This document shows positions 35,695-47,285 of a stretch of 64,000 bases of DNA, piece after piece. Each line of letters starts with the position of its first letter. The first letter of the stretch is position 1. The notes under the pieces were generated by a model. That model did not search any database. It worked only from the letters and a program-made list of their open reading frames with translations, and had not been told where the DNA came from. This DNA comes from Gnetum montanum (taxonomy: Eukaryota > Streptophyta > Gnetopsida > Gnetales > Gnetaceae), in the NCBI GenBank assembly GCA_015680685.1, contig MNCI01017535.1, positions 186,001 through 250,000 of the forward strand, written 5' to 3'. The position numbers and the translations under genes are program-made.

Positions 35695-36153
35695 ATGCTG
35701 ATGCTGGTTACAGGTATTTCTTTGACCTTCACACAAACAGGAGGAGAAGGAAAAAGAGTAGGGTTGTCGTCCCTCAACAAAGCACAGTTCTCCTCAGAGG
35801 TGAATATAGATGCAAACGTAAATGCAGATGCAGATGCTGGACCATTCATGGATGCAGATGCAGATGCTGGACTATTCATGGATGCAGATGCAGACACAGA
35901 TAAACTATTTGGCAAAATCAAGAAGGCATTCTCGGCAGCAGAAAACGCCGTAAACCAGGCCAAAGAGTTCATAACCGGCCCAAAATTGAAAAAACATGCA
36001 GTGTCCATGGTTGGGTTGGCCAAGGAGGTCACGAGTACGACACTGGGTATAAAGAAGCTCCAATTTTCAAAAGTGCCCAAGCACATTGCAAATTTAATTC
36101 AAAACATCCCTTTGGAAGGCGGGAGGAATGGGGGGGGGGGGGGGGTCCCAATA
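35695..36153 (+). CDS. Hypothetical protein: acidic 10-residue repeat then lysine-rich region; cut by assembly gap
   Basis: Function unknown. The open frame has a short hydrophobic start (M-L-M-L-V-T-G-I-S-L), then at residues 43-72 three 10-residue repeats encoded by exact 30-bp units (35821, 35851, 35881): N-A-D-A-D-A-G-P-F-M, D-A-D-A-D-A-G-L-F-M and D-A-D-A-D-T-D-K-L-F. Residues 73-130 are Lys-rich (G-K-I-K-K, then K-L-K-K-H) and look amphipathic. An acidic part before a basic part is how some secreted peptide precursors are built, but that is inference. Base composition is less AT-rich than the surroundings. The start is uncertain: TAG lies four codons upstream, and a CTGAT, a pyrimidine-rich run and CAG at 35740 could be a splice acceptor. 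A 16-base G run (36130-36145) and the gap hide the end. Confidence 0.45.
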
Positions 36154-36696
36154 NNNNNNNNNNNNNNNNNNNNNNNNNNNNNNNNNNNNNNNNNNNNNNN
36201 NNNNNNNNNNNNNNNNNNNNNNNNNNNNNNNNNNNNNNNNNNNNNNNNNNNNNNNNNNNNNNNNNNNNNNNNNNNNNNNNNNNNNNNNNNNNNNNNNNNN
36301 NNNNNNNNNNNNNNNNNNNNNNNNNNNNNNNNNNNNNNNNNNNNNNNNNNNNNNNNNNNNNNNNNNNNNNNNNNNNNNNNNNNNNNNNNNNNNNNNNNNN
36401 NNNNNNNNNNNNNNNNNNNNNNNNNNNNNNNNNNNNNNNNNNNNNNNNNNNNNNNNNNNNNNNNNNNNNNNNNNNNNNNNNNNNNNNNNNNNNNNNNNNN
36501 NNNNNNNNNNNNNNNNNNNNNNNNNNNNNNNNNNNNNNNNNNNNNNNNNNNNNNNNNNNNNNNNNNNNNNNNNNNNNNNNNNNNNNNNNNNNNNNNNNNN
36601 NNNNNNNNNNNNNNNNNNNNNNNNNNNNNNNNNNNNNNNNNNNNNNNNNNNNNNNNNNNNNNNNNNNNNNNNNNNNNNNNNNNNNNNNNNNNNNNN
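36154..36696. other. Assembly gap (543 N)
   Basis: Run of N preceded by 16 consecutive G and the bases TCCCAATA. The reading frame of the upstream ORF into the gap cannot be trusted. Confidence 0.99.
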
Positions 36697-37499
36697 ATTG
36701 CTTGTTTGAGCCTTGGAAGTTTGAACAATTCGTAGATATTGAATTTGGGATAGCTTTATTGCGAAGTGTTTACTCGTGTCATTTTACCTTGTTTAAATAT
36801 TTGAGGTCTACACAAATGTGCTTTCTTTTCTATCTATTTCCATAGAATCTTTCTCTATTTCTAGTTTTCTTGTGGAACTATCTCTTTCTCTGGGGAAAAT
36901 TAGGAGTATATTCGCGAAGTTGTGCTCAAATTTTTTTACAAAATTTTATTTGTTACAAGTAGGTATTATAAGGACTGCATAGACTAGGCAATTGAACAAA
37001 ATAGGAACTTTCAACAACTCACAGTACTTGGCAAAGTTGGCTGAATCTCTTTAAGACAAGTCATTTGTAGTTTACACAAAATCCAATCGTTTCATATTTC
37101 ACAACCGCATGCCGCAACAGCACACACACACACTCACGTTAACTACTGAGTCTATTTAGAGGTATCTGGGCCTTGGTGTTGCCAGAGACCAGCAGGCACC
37201 TAAATCCTATTCGAGGACACTCGTTGGCGGTCACGTCCCAAACAGTCGCCAACAATAGTATTATTAAAATATATCATATAAAGGAGATTTTATATAATAG
37301 TAATATGATATATCATATAAAGCATTATACTTGCATTACTTTCAAATGGTGTTATGATGATCCAATGCCTAGTAACTCAAATGATCATAATGATTACTAA
37401 AATCATATGAAAAGAAAAAATCAAACCAAAGCCATTATGCTAAGAAAGAGATGATGGAAATAAAAAGAAAATATGCAAATGCAACTATATACAAATGAC
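36697..37499. other. Stretch right of the gap without a recognisable gene
   Basis: In-frame codons run only 13 triplets past the gap to a stop at about 36736, which could be the end of the preceding gene or chance. About 37140-37250 is locally GC-richer. ATATATCATATAAAG occurs twice (about 37268 and 37308). The 3' end and LTR of element 4 should lie here or further left but were not found. Confidence 0.4.
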
Positions 37500-37529
37500 A
37501 TGCATGGTGAAAGGTAAGAAAGCATACAA

Positions 37530-38858
37530 CTAAGGATCTACTAGGTGTTCACATGGGGCACCTAAGTAGAAATGCTTTAGATGAAATACATTAAAATTTC
37601 TATGTAATTTATATCCTTGCAAATCTACAATTTTGTAAACATTAGAGCCAATGAAATCTATAACTTGGAATGAACTTGACCACATAGGAGAAAACTTAGT
37701 TTGAGGGCCAGTTTGACTAGATGCTCTATCTTTCTTAAGGACTAGGTTACCTACTTGAAACACTTTGGCTACATATTTCTTATCAATCCATTTTTTAACA
37801 ATTTGTTGATGAATAAGAAGGTTTTTGATCACTTTGATCCTTTTAAGCCCTAAATTTCAAATATCATATGTATGTGATATTAAATGTTCATCAATTGGTA
37901 AATAGTCTAAGAAAAATTGATATGTAGTGATTTGCAAATTTATTGGCAATATTGGTTCTTGTCCATACACTAAATCATATGATGTAGTTTTGGTTGATTC
38001 TTTATAATGAACCCTATTTACCTAAACTATCCATTTTAATTGTTCATGCCAAGTTCATGGGTTTTGGGCTATCATTTTCTTAATTTCATCCAAAATAATT
38101 TTATTGGAGGACTTAACCAAACCATTGCCTTGTGGATAATATTTAGCTATAGCCTTGATAATAACATTATGATCTCTAGCCCAATTTTTAAACTCTATGG
38201 AGATGAAGGCAGACCCATTTTTGACTACTACAGCATAAGGATACCCACATCTAGAGATTATATTATTTTCTAAGGAGTGAATAACTTCACGAGATGATGT
38301 AATTTTAGTTACTTTCACTTCTAACCAATGTGTGTAATAATCAATGGTTGTTAAGATAAATTTGTGTAGGGTAGTAGACAAAGGATTAATCACTCCAATA
38401 AAATCTAAAGCCCATTGTGAAAATGGTCTAGTTTCTATTATAGATTGTAAAGGGGTTAAAATCTTGGGATCTTTACCTTTAAATATTTGACATTAGATGT
38501 AAGTTCTAACTAGGTTATAAGAATCATTGATCATAGTGGGCTAATAATAACTAGCCCTCATGATTTTATGAACTAATGAATGATATCCTATATGTCCTTT
38601 CTCATGGAGCTATTTTAAAATTTCATTACCTTATTCTTGATTTAAGAACTTAAGGTATATCCTTTGGAAATTCTTTCTAAATAGTTCACTACCAATTAGA
38701 ATAGATTTAGAACATTTTGATACTAAGAGCTTTCTTTTATATCTAGGTAAATTTGAAGGACAATGATGGAAGGTTAGATAAAATTTAATATCACCATACC
38801 ATGGATCATGCAATTAGTTGGGAGAAAATTGGATATTGTTTTCCTCATCAATGGATAA
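37530..38858 (-). pseudogene. Element 4 integrase
   Basis: A minus-strand integrase. The linker and N-terminal part (38850-38400) has stops. The core at 38393-38055 has the first catalytic Asp (I-D-Y-Y-T-H-W), but the second core motif reads V-V-K-N-G-S-A-F with Lys for Asp, and the third reads G-N-G-L-V-K-S-S-N-K with Lys for Glu, so it is inactive. The C-terminal domain at 37832-37530 has V-G-N-L-V-L-K and ends H-L-K-H-F. Order and motifs fit Tat-lineage Ty3 elements. Confidence 0.8.
38854..38858. repeat. Target-site duplication of element 3 (left copy)
   Basis: GATAA; the right copy at 45105-45109 reads AATAA, one mismatch. Removing element 3 rejoins the element 4 linker at this point. 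Confidence 0.75.
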
Positions 38859-39783
38859 TGATGAGTGGTGAGGTACCCCTACACTCAACCATACAAATAC
38901 AAGTGTTTCACACACGATCCGGTCAAACTCTGCAGATGGGCTAGTTGTGGTATCTAGATAGTTACTCATTGATCGCAGTTTGTTGTCTTACCACCTGGAC
39001 TAGTATTTTCTTTGTCACATATGGTTTAGTCCAGAGTAAGGTGTATGATGTGGTTTCTAACCTATTGCTACTCCTAGAGGTAGTGGAAAATATCTTTAAT
39101 CAAGCTAATAGGAAAAGGGAGAGAGAATCTAAACTAATAGGAGATAGGGAGAGAGAATCTAAGCTAGCCTAAGTACGATGAGCATCCATTCCTTAATCAT
39201 CCGTACACATCTTGGACCTCGTGCATGACTACTACTAGGATTACCAAGCGCAGATCCTAGGTACGGTACTGGGTTACCAATTAGTCACACTTAAATGCTT
39301 TTGATTTAGTTGTACTCATTCCGCATTTAAAGAGTTTACGGTGAAGAGATATTAACTACAAAAGCAATAATTAATTAAGTAATTTAAACTAATTAAATGC
39401 TACAATGATGAAGTAATCTTGATCTTTATTTTCGATCATGTGTGTGTCCAAGTATGTCACACTTGAATAAATGATGTCGTGCAATTACAGTCACCACACT
39501 GCGGGCATGCACTAGGAGAGAGGGTTGAGAGGAAAAATGACAAAAAGATCCTACTCTAATACTAATTTCTAACTGACTCTTCCTATGTGCCTACATGTGT
39601 ATTTATAGGCCCACACAGGAACCATGATATCGTGTACCCGATATCGCTTGGGAGGTTGCGATATCGAGTACCCAATAATGGGGGTATGATATTAGGTGTT
39701 CGATATCAAGACCTATCATACTTGATATCTTGTACCTGATATTAGGGGTAGCATAATAGGACCTGATAGACTGTGACTCATCA
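38859..39783 (-). repeat. Element 3 3' LTR
   Basis: Direct repeat of 44193-45104. GATATC and GATATT motifs recur about ten times between 39625 and 39760. Contains a 30-bp local duplication, AGGGAGAGAGAATCTAA, near 39117 and 39147. Confidence 0.9.
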
Positions 39784-39794
39784 TACCCCCACAA
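39784..39794 (-). promoter_or_regulatory. Polypurine tract of element 3
   Basis: Minus-strand TTGTGGGGGTA adjoining the 3' LTR. Confidence 0.75.
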
Positions 39795-41913
39795 CTGAAT
39801 AACAACTCGTCCTCGAGTCAAAGAAAGTGAGGAACAAGTTCAATTGATTACATAGTGAATAGGTATGGGATTATTGACTGACTAGGAATTTATTCATGCC
39901 GCAGTGGAGAATTAAACAAAATTTGGACACAAACACAAAAGAAAAAACTTGTGGAACTCATGGGGTTCTCGATAGTGGTGGCTCCTCCATGGGTGCCTTT
40001 CCTTTGTTCTGCATGCCAGGCTTCTAAGATTGATACCATTGAAGGAGTGCCTAACATTTCTTCTCTTCTATCCATGGATTATGAGCCATCCATGATGATG
40101 TTTGATGGAGTCAACACTTTCCATGGACATGGCAATTATGGGAACACTTGATTGACCTTGACATGCCATGCCACAAATAGTCGTCATTCCTCTTCATAGG
40201 CTTGGGCTCTGGCCTCTCCTCCTTTTTCTTGGATAGATTATGTAGTAACAAGAGTTCCATGATGGATGCTGAATGATTGTGCCTATTGCTCTACATATTC
40301 TACATGAGGTCCTTGGCCTCTACCTCCCCTTGGTTGTTCAGTTGCACCTTGAGAAGGTCCTCCTCGTTGTCTTCTTTTAGGGGCCATCTATAATCACACA
40401 AAGATCAATTGTTAGTAAGGTTATTGAAAAAAGTTCAATGATTTCATACCTTACTCATTGCCTTTAATAAATGTTGAATTCTTTGCTTAGTGTGATTTTA
40501 GAGTTAGAAATTTTTTTCAAGGAAGTTGCCCTAAAAGTTTAATGTTGGACTTGGTTTGTTTAGGTGACACATAAAAGGACCTAGTTTTGAGGAACGTTTG
40601 ATAAAATGATGATAAAGGAAAGAATAGATTTTGCAATGAAGTACTTGGAGGGTATACAATTATGTGGTGGTGTGCAAGTACAAATTACAAAACTCACACA
40701 AGTGGGTCCTCCCCAAAGTAGGTTCCAACCTCTAATGTCCTTGCATAACCACACCTTAAAATGTCCATAGGCACTAGAAGGGTTAAATGTAATCTACACC
40801 AATGCAACAAAACACACACATGTTGATACAACTGTGATGAGATATGAATTCAATGCTATACAAGACATGAGTCACAATTACATGAATAGTGAGATGAGGT
40901 GAATTGTAGACGGAACTGTAGAGATTGGGACATGAGGTAACTAACCCTACACACAATGAATATTGAGTGTAGGACATGATTTATGTGTCATTCGCCTATT
41001 GCTCCAAAATCAAGACCAGGTCCATTCCTCCAATCAGTGACATCATATTGTTTCATCACATGATGGACAACCATAAGAGAATCATGATAGCAAGGTGTAT
41101 GATCACTTGACATTTCGTTCAAGGGAGGAGGAGTTTTTGCTTTGCAGCACATATGTTTTTTTTCCTTTGTTCTTTTTGTGTGGCTACTTTGGCACACACT
41201 CTCTTTTTTTTTGAATGCTTAACCTAGAGAAGCTACCTACCTTCAGGCATGGGTACATGTCTTTCCAATGGGACTCCCTAGAATAGCATTACTTTTCCTT
41301 GATTGAGTCCCTTTTGATTACTCTTACTCCCATTTTTCATTATATCTACAAGGATCTTAGTACAACCGAGTTGCATGATAACTCCCATAGATGTCACCAA
41401 AGAGAATCCACAAGTTCCCTTGATGTCACACCCTAGCCATTCCCGCTTAGTCCATCCTTCTTCACTCTGGGAATGATAACACAAGGTTACTTTAAGTTTT
41501 AATGATTAAGAATATCATTGTACCCAGGGTAGAACCCCTTATTAATAGAATGGGTGGATAGATGTTGTGGGCTCATTGTTCAAATAATTAGTCACTTGAG
41601 ACTTGATAGCATAAAACAACACCTCAACCAATAGTCACATGAGTGTTTTATTCCTAGATGAGATTACTTATAAAAAGGTAAAAATATAAAAAGAAAAAAA
41701 GATAAAAAGATCAAACAATAAGTTGAAAAGTGAAAAACTGAAAAAACAAAAATTTCAAAATTAAAGAAAATGAAAAATATTTATTAATCCTGCTTGTTAT
41801 TAGAATGGAAGGTATCCCCCATAACTAAATGATTGAGTATGTCGAGGATTAATAAATGAAAAGTTGGGATCCTTACATGTTGGACGTATTGGGATCTGGT
41901 CATATTCACCACA
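39795..41913 (-). other. Element 3 3' region with a remnant of a second reading frame
   Basis: Near 40388-40285 the minus strand starts M-A-P-K-R-R-Q-R-G-G-P and stays open for 34 residues; the same start is seen in element 5 at about 54657, where a longer decayed frame follows. The rest has no recognisable coding content. The shared 16-base block lies at 40703-40718, and an A-rich tract (thymine-rich on the sense strand) at about 41690-41780. Confidence 0.55.
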
Positions 41914-44063
41914 TTAGGGTTCACACACTTGATTAGAGTTGACATAGTAAGGCAAGTTATAATATGTGGTTAATTTATCAAGAGTTGACCCACTATGGTA
42001 CTTGCGACTGTAAGATGGTATGCAAGGATCAACATGTCTCCCCATGTGGCTATATTCATTAGGCTGCATGGTTTTTGGAGTATTGAGTGGTGGCCCTGAT
42101 AAGGTAACATGAGGCATTGTGTTTGAAGAGGAAGATGCACCATAGTGTTGGACTTGTGTTGAGTTGGCGGATGTAGTGGTTTCTGAACTATGGTGTCCCT
42201 TTCTACGATCACATCTAAAGAAGGGACACCTATGATCTTGTGGAGGATTCCCACTACTATTGACAATAGAAGAAAAATTAATGTTTATGGGTTGATGCTA
42301 TGATGCAAATCCATCGAGAACAACTAGTGGTAATGTAGAAGGAGGTAAAGGATGAGAATGTTGAAATTGAGGAGAAGTGTAAGGTATCAAAGGTGGTGGT
42401 CCTTTTGGAAAGGATAGGGTTGATGGTATTGAGCAAAATGATAATAATATGGTGAGATTGAGTATGTTGACCTAGTTGGAGAAACAAGATGTTGAACTTG
42501 ATATGCACTTGGGTTCGGATGATATGAAGGGTGTACCCAGTTTGAGGGTGGCCTCCCCCACAATTGGGATTTTTGCCACTGTGATTGAACATAGTATCTC
42601 TGTATGAACTCTGGGTGCAACACTCTTCCCCAATGATCATGAAAATGTGACAAGATTGGGCATTGGCCCTTGGGGTGATCATATAGGAAAATGTTACATT
42701 GATACGTATGATTGGTAGTTAAGTTCTTATTCTCTTCTACCCTTCTTTTCGATTGTCTAAAGTTGTTTCATCCTACTTCTTGGTTCATCATGATTCTATC
42801 TCCAATAATGTTGGAATATTCTCCACATTTTTTATGCATTCATTCCATCATCTTATTTATCTTTGCCTTAATTTTGTTTAATGATTGTAGTGTTGGCAAA
42901 GATGATTCCACCTCCTTGAGGTGAGTTGATTTCTCCTCTTTCATATTATGGACCTTTTTTGATGTAAGATTTTGGTCCCGTTAATATTTTTCAACATTCT
43001 CCCATCTAGCCATTTCTCCTTCTTATTTTTCTACCTGCTTAATAAGCTCTTGGAGTTGATGGGTTTGTATCTCATATAGTTGACCTTGAGCATACATCCC
43101 TAGGGTCTCCCTTGTTTCATTACGGAGCCCATCAATAATGTGGTACATTAGCCTCTCCTCGGAGAACTCATGGCTTGGTAGTTGTTTAATAATGCATAAT
43201 ATCTTTATAAGGCCATGTCCAAGGGTTCATGTTGTGCTTGTTTCCACTCTTGGATTTGTTTCCTCAAGGCTGATACTCTTGCATAAGTTTGACATCTTTT
43301 GTCGAAGAGCTCTACCATTGTTGGCCAATGTCGAATTAATTTGGGTTTTAGGGAACTATACCATACTTTTTCTTGGCCAAAGAGTGTTATAGGAAAGAGC
43401 ATAATTTTTTGCCATCCATTATCGATATTGTTCCATACATAGGCATCATGGAAGGCTTGTAGATGTTGTTGCAGATCTAAATCATAGCCTCCTAAAAATT
43501 TGGAAAAGTTGTTTAAATCAAGCATCGGTAGATGGCTTTCCTTACAATGCTTGCAGGATATTCGAAGAGCCTCTTGTATATACATTAGGATCTTAGTGGC
43601 CAACAGGGGTTCGTTATCACTAGGTAGGTTATGAGTTTACGAATTGGGACGATGTTGTCTTTGTTCATGTTGGCATTTCTAAATTTGCCCATGGGCCTGA
43701 TTTTTATTTCTACACTGGCCCCTTAAAAGATAGTCATCTATGTCATGACCTAACAGTGAATGAGTAGAGGAAGAGGAAGAACTAGAAGACTCATCATGAC
43801 TTTTGTAGGTCTTCCAATCATCCCTAGATAAATCCTCGTTAACTACTGAGAAGGTCCTAGGCCTTATGGTCCCCCTCATTCCATGGGATCCCCATCTTCA
43901 CTAGGGATGTCTGCGTTGGATGACAAAAGTCCTTGAGTATCGTTGGGGTGTCTATGAACATATAAGCTCCTACATGAGATTGAGTACTCCAAACTTCTTT
44001 ATTGGTTTTTCAATGAATTGCCTTACTAGATGTCGCATTATCACTATCTTGTGAAAGAGACCT
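41914..44063 (-). pseudogene. Element 3 Gag
   Basis: The only protein of this element. Aligned with element 5, translation should start at 44063, but the start codon reads AGG here. A Ser/Asp-rich N-terminus is followed by the Gag domain at 43603-43205 (L-D-L-N-N-F, G-G-Y-D-L-D-L-Q, V-W-N-N-I-D-N-G-W, W-Y-S-S-L-K-P). A Pro/Tyr/His-rich stretch at 42560-42400 comes next, then C-P-F-F-R-C-D-R-K-G-H-H, a zinc-knuckle-like site near 42220, and the end N-Q-V-C-E-P before the stop at 41916-41914. Several internal stops. Confidence 0.8.
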
Positions 44064-44173
44064 GGTTGTAAAATTGTGTGTGATTTATTGCAATTATTCT
44101 TTCTGAAAGATATATCATTAATACTTGTTACAATGATCTTGTATGATGTAACTAATCTAAATAACTAGCACCA

Positions 44174-44191
44174 TCCCCAACAACAGTGCCA
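44174..44191 (-). promoter_or_regulatory. Primer-binding site of element 3
   Basis: Minus-strand TGGCACTGTTGTTGGGGA, tRNA-Asp type with a few transitions. Confidence 0.75.
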
Positions 44192-44192
44192 A

Positions 44193-45104
44193 TGATGAGT
44201 GGTGAGGTACCCCTACACTCAACCATACAAATATGAGCATTTCACGCATGATTTGGTTGAACTTTGCAGACGGGCAAGTTGTGGTATCTAGATAGTTACT
44301 TGTTCATCACAGTTCATTATCTTCCCACCTATACTAGTATTTGCTTTGTCATGTATGGTTTAGTATAGAGTGAGGTGTATGATGTGGTTTCTAACCTAGT
44401 GCTACTCCTAGAGGCAATGGAAAATATCTTTAATTAAGCTAAGAGGAAAAGGGAGAGAGAATCTAAACTAATAGGAGATAGGGAGAGAGAATCTAAGCTA
44501 GCCTAAGTGCGATGAGCATCCGTTCCTTAATCATCCATACACATCTTGGACCTCATGCATGACTATTATTGGGATTACCAAGCACAGATCCTAGGTATGC
44601 TACTGGGTTACCAAGTAGTCATACTTAAATGCTCATGATTAACTCGTACTCATTTCGCATTTAAGGAGTTTAGGGTGAAGAGATATTAACTACAAAAATA
44701 ATAATTAATTAAGTAATTTAAACCAAGTGAATTCTGCAATGATGAAGTAATCTCGATATTTATTTTTGGTCATGTGTGTGTCCAAGTACATCACACTTGA
44801 ATAAATGATGCCATACAATTACAATCACGACACTGTGGGCATGCATTGGGAGAGAGGGTTGAGAGGAAAAATGACAAAAAGATCCTACTCTAATACTGAT
44901 TTTTAACTAACTCTTTCTTTCTACCTACATGTGTATTTATAGGCCCACACAAGAACTATGATATCATGTACTTGATATCGCTTATGAGGTTGCGATATCG
45001 CATACCCGATAATGGGGGTCTGATATTGGGACCTATCAGACTTGGTATCCTGTACCTGATATTGGGGGGTCCAATAACAAGACCTGATAGACCATGACTC
45101 ATCA
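44193..45104 (-). repeat. Element 3 5' LTR
   Basis: Direct repeat of 38859-39783. The GATATC cluster spans about 44958-45065, upstream of the minus-strand TATA box. Confidence 0.9.
44934..44941 (-). promoter_or_regulatory. TATA box of element 3 5' LTR
   Basis: Minus-strand TATAAATA directly downstream of the GATATC cluster. Confidence 0.65.
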
Positions 45105-45179
45105 AATAATATGTAAAGAGAAATTGATTATTTATCTTTGGATGCATCGTAATTTTCTAAAGTTGAGGATTTGGAAATT

Positions 45180-45620
45180 AGCTTGGTAAGACTAGTTACT
45201 CTAATTGACTTGGCTACCGTTCATTGAATATCAACTTCTTGCAACTTTATAACCCATTTAGCACATTTTTCACTAGGATCTTGTAATTTAGCTAAAGCAA
45301 TGGTGGCTGAGTTAGGGGCAATGACAAAAACCATTGCATTTAACAAATAGTAGTGAAATTTCTTTAAGGATTTTATCACAACATACAATTATTTCTATAT
45401 AGGTGAGTATTTTAATTTCACATTCTTTAAAGGTGTAGACATGAAAGCTATGGGTCCCTCACCTTAATCAACTACATCTCAAGTTAAGATCGCAATGGTA
45501 GTAACATCACTAGAAAAAGCATATAAGAGGAAATCATTTTCATACCAAGGAGAAGCTAATATAGGGGCATCTATAATAGCCTCTTTCATAGCAAGGAAAA
45601 CCTTCTTTCATTCATCTATC
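45180..45620 (-). pseudogene. Element 4 RNase H (Ty3 type, after RT)
   Basis: Follows RT. Recognised by a P-W-Y-x-N-D-F-L-L-Y segment near 45550, G-P-I-A-F-M-S near 45450, K-Y-S-P-I near 45400 and K-F-H-Y-Y-L-L-N near 45350. Two or three stops. This is the ordinary Ty3 RNase H; a second, different RNase H lies ahead of RT at 46915-47285. Confidence 0.75.
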
Positions 45621-46912
45621 TAGTGCATATTACTATCTTTCTTAAACATTTCATTCAATGGTCTAACCAATTTAGTATAGATAGGGATAAATCATCTAAA
45701 AAAATTAATCTTCCCAAAGAAAGCCCTTAGATCAATCTTAAATAAAGGATAAGGTACTTCTACAATCACATTTACCCACTGGAGATCAATCACAATCCCT
45801 TCCTTAGTTACTATATGACCTAGAAATTTATCACTTTAAACACTGAAGATAGATTTCTTTGCATTCAAAGTGATGCCAAATTGTCTACATCTTATAAAAA
45901 TATTTCTAAGCTCTCTAAGGGATGTACCCCAATCCTTGAAGAAAATGGTTAAATCATCTTGGAAAATAATAATGCACTTCCTAATTAGCCCCCCAAAATT
46001 TTTGTACATAGCTCTTTGAAAGGTAGAACCAATGTTTATAAGACTAAAGGGCATTTTAGAAAATTGAAAAGTTCTCCATTTTTTTGTAAAATCAATTTTA
46101 TACTGGTCTTTCTTACTTACTAATATTTGATTATATCTTGAATATCCATCTCAAAAGGAATATATTTCATCCCCATTCATGATTTGTAATAGCTTTTCCA
46201 TAAGAGGGAGTCAATAATAATCCTTAATGCAAGAAGTATTAAGGTTGCAAAAATCAATACATAACCTTAATTCACTAGTTCATTTCCTAACGGGCACTAA
46301 GTTTGATATCCAACTTGAATGTCTGACGAGGTAAATAATCTTTGATTCTAGGAGCTTACCAATTGTTTCTTTCATTAGGCCTTCAATCTTTGGATTTATA
46401 GGTCTAAGTTTTTGCCTAAATGGTTTATTTTCTAGCTTAAGGGGGACTACATGTGTCATCACTAATGGATTGAAAGTTCTAATATCTTTGTAAGTCCAAG
46501 CCAAAACATCATTAAACTTATGTAGCAATTCAACCAAGCTTTGTTCTTCATGTGGATGTAAACAAACAACTATATTAATAGGGAATTGTCATCCTTTCTT
46601 TTGAATTTGAATTGTTTCAGTTTCAGCTAACATTTTCCAATTAGCATTTTTAGACAAGTCTATAGTTTTGCTATGTAAGTCATCAAATAATGCTTTCCTA
46701 GCTGCTATTTTAGGAGATATTTTGTTTAAGAATATAACATCCTTTGATATATTTCCTTGATCAATAAATTCTTCCTCTAAAAATAAAAATTTACAAACAT
46801 GATTATCATCATCAAATACTTGAAAAGAAAAGACATTATTAGGAATAAAATAATACTTAACTTTTTTCAATAATAATTTTTGAATCCCAAGCATTATTTT
46901 TAAAACAAACAT
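45621..46912 (-). pseudogene. Element 4 reverse transcriptase
   Basis: The fingers segment at 46537-46280 has D-V-L-A-W-T-Y-K-D, Q-K-L-R-P-I-N-P and the W-I-S-N-L-V-P-V-R-K end. The palm at 46054-45836 starts M-P-F-S-L-I-N-I-G-S-T-F-Q-R and includes I-I-F-Q-D-D-L, with both catalytic Asp retained. The FQDD form is usual for Tat/Ogre RTs. 46912-46589 is an upstream linker without a recognised domain. Frameshifts separate the three blocks. Confidence 0.85.
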
Positions 46913-46914
46913 CC

Positions 46915-47285
46915 AAAGTAGTGGCCATTTGGACTAGTACATCAAGGACATGATTCTCTTCTCTTGGTATATGTTCAATGATTATGTGTTCAAACTCTTT
47001 AAAAATGTTAAGAATATAAGCTTTATATGATTTCATGGTGACATCTTTATCATCAAAGATTCCATTGAATTAATTTACTCCTAGTTGAGAGTCATTATAG
47101 ATCTTAAGTTTAGGTAAGTCATAGTATTGCACTAGCTTGATCCCATGTATAAGTGTTTCATATTCAACTATGTTGTTAGTCATAGGTTGTGTGAAATTGA
47201 AGTATTTAAGGATAGGAGCTTCACTAGGAGGTACAAGCATTATTCCTACTCCACATCCTTTCTTGGAAGAGGCACCATCCACTCT
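46915..47285 (-). pseudogene. Element 4 archaeal-type RNase H, placed before RT
   Basis: Reads D-G-A-S-S, G-x-G-x-G, then T-N-N-x-x-E-Y-E and N-D-S-Q-L at 47282-47070. After one stop it continues in the same frame with V-T-M-K-S-Y-K and H-I-P-R-E-E-N-H-V-L-D. These are the hallmarks of the archaeal-type RNase H that Tat-lineage Ty3 elements acquired in addition to their own. The acidic catalytic residues (D, E, D, D) appear kept. It lies between protease and RT; my recollection is that in described Tat elements it follows the first RNase H. Confidence 0.8.

Larger units (their letters stand above)
38859..45104 (-). mobile_element. Element 3: Gag-only LTR retrotransposon nested in element 4
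   Basis: LTRs of 925 and 912 bp with TGATGA...TCATCA ends, a tRNA-Asp-type PBS, a polypurine tract and a near-perfect 5-bp duplication. The 4.4-kb interior holds one long decayed gag and a 2.1-kb 3' region. No protease, RT, RNase H or integrase motif was found on either strand, so it is non-autonomous. Its gag is closely related to that of element 5 and distinct from those of elements 1 and 2. Confidence 0.88.

Noticed and set aside
35595-36086. 163-codon open frame on the minus strand opposite the acidic-repeat ORF
   Set aside because: It arises from the same triplet repeat read backwards (Ala/Ser/Met repeats) and has no motif. The plus-strand frame has the clearer domain contrast.
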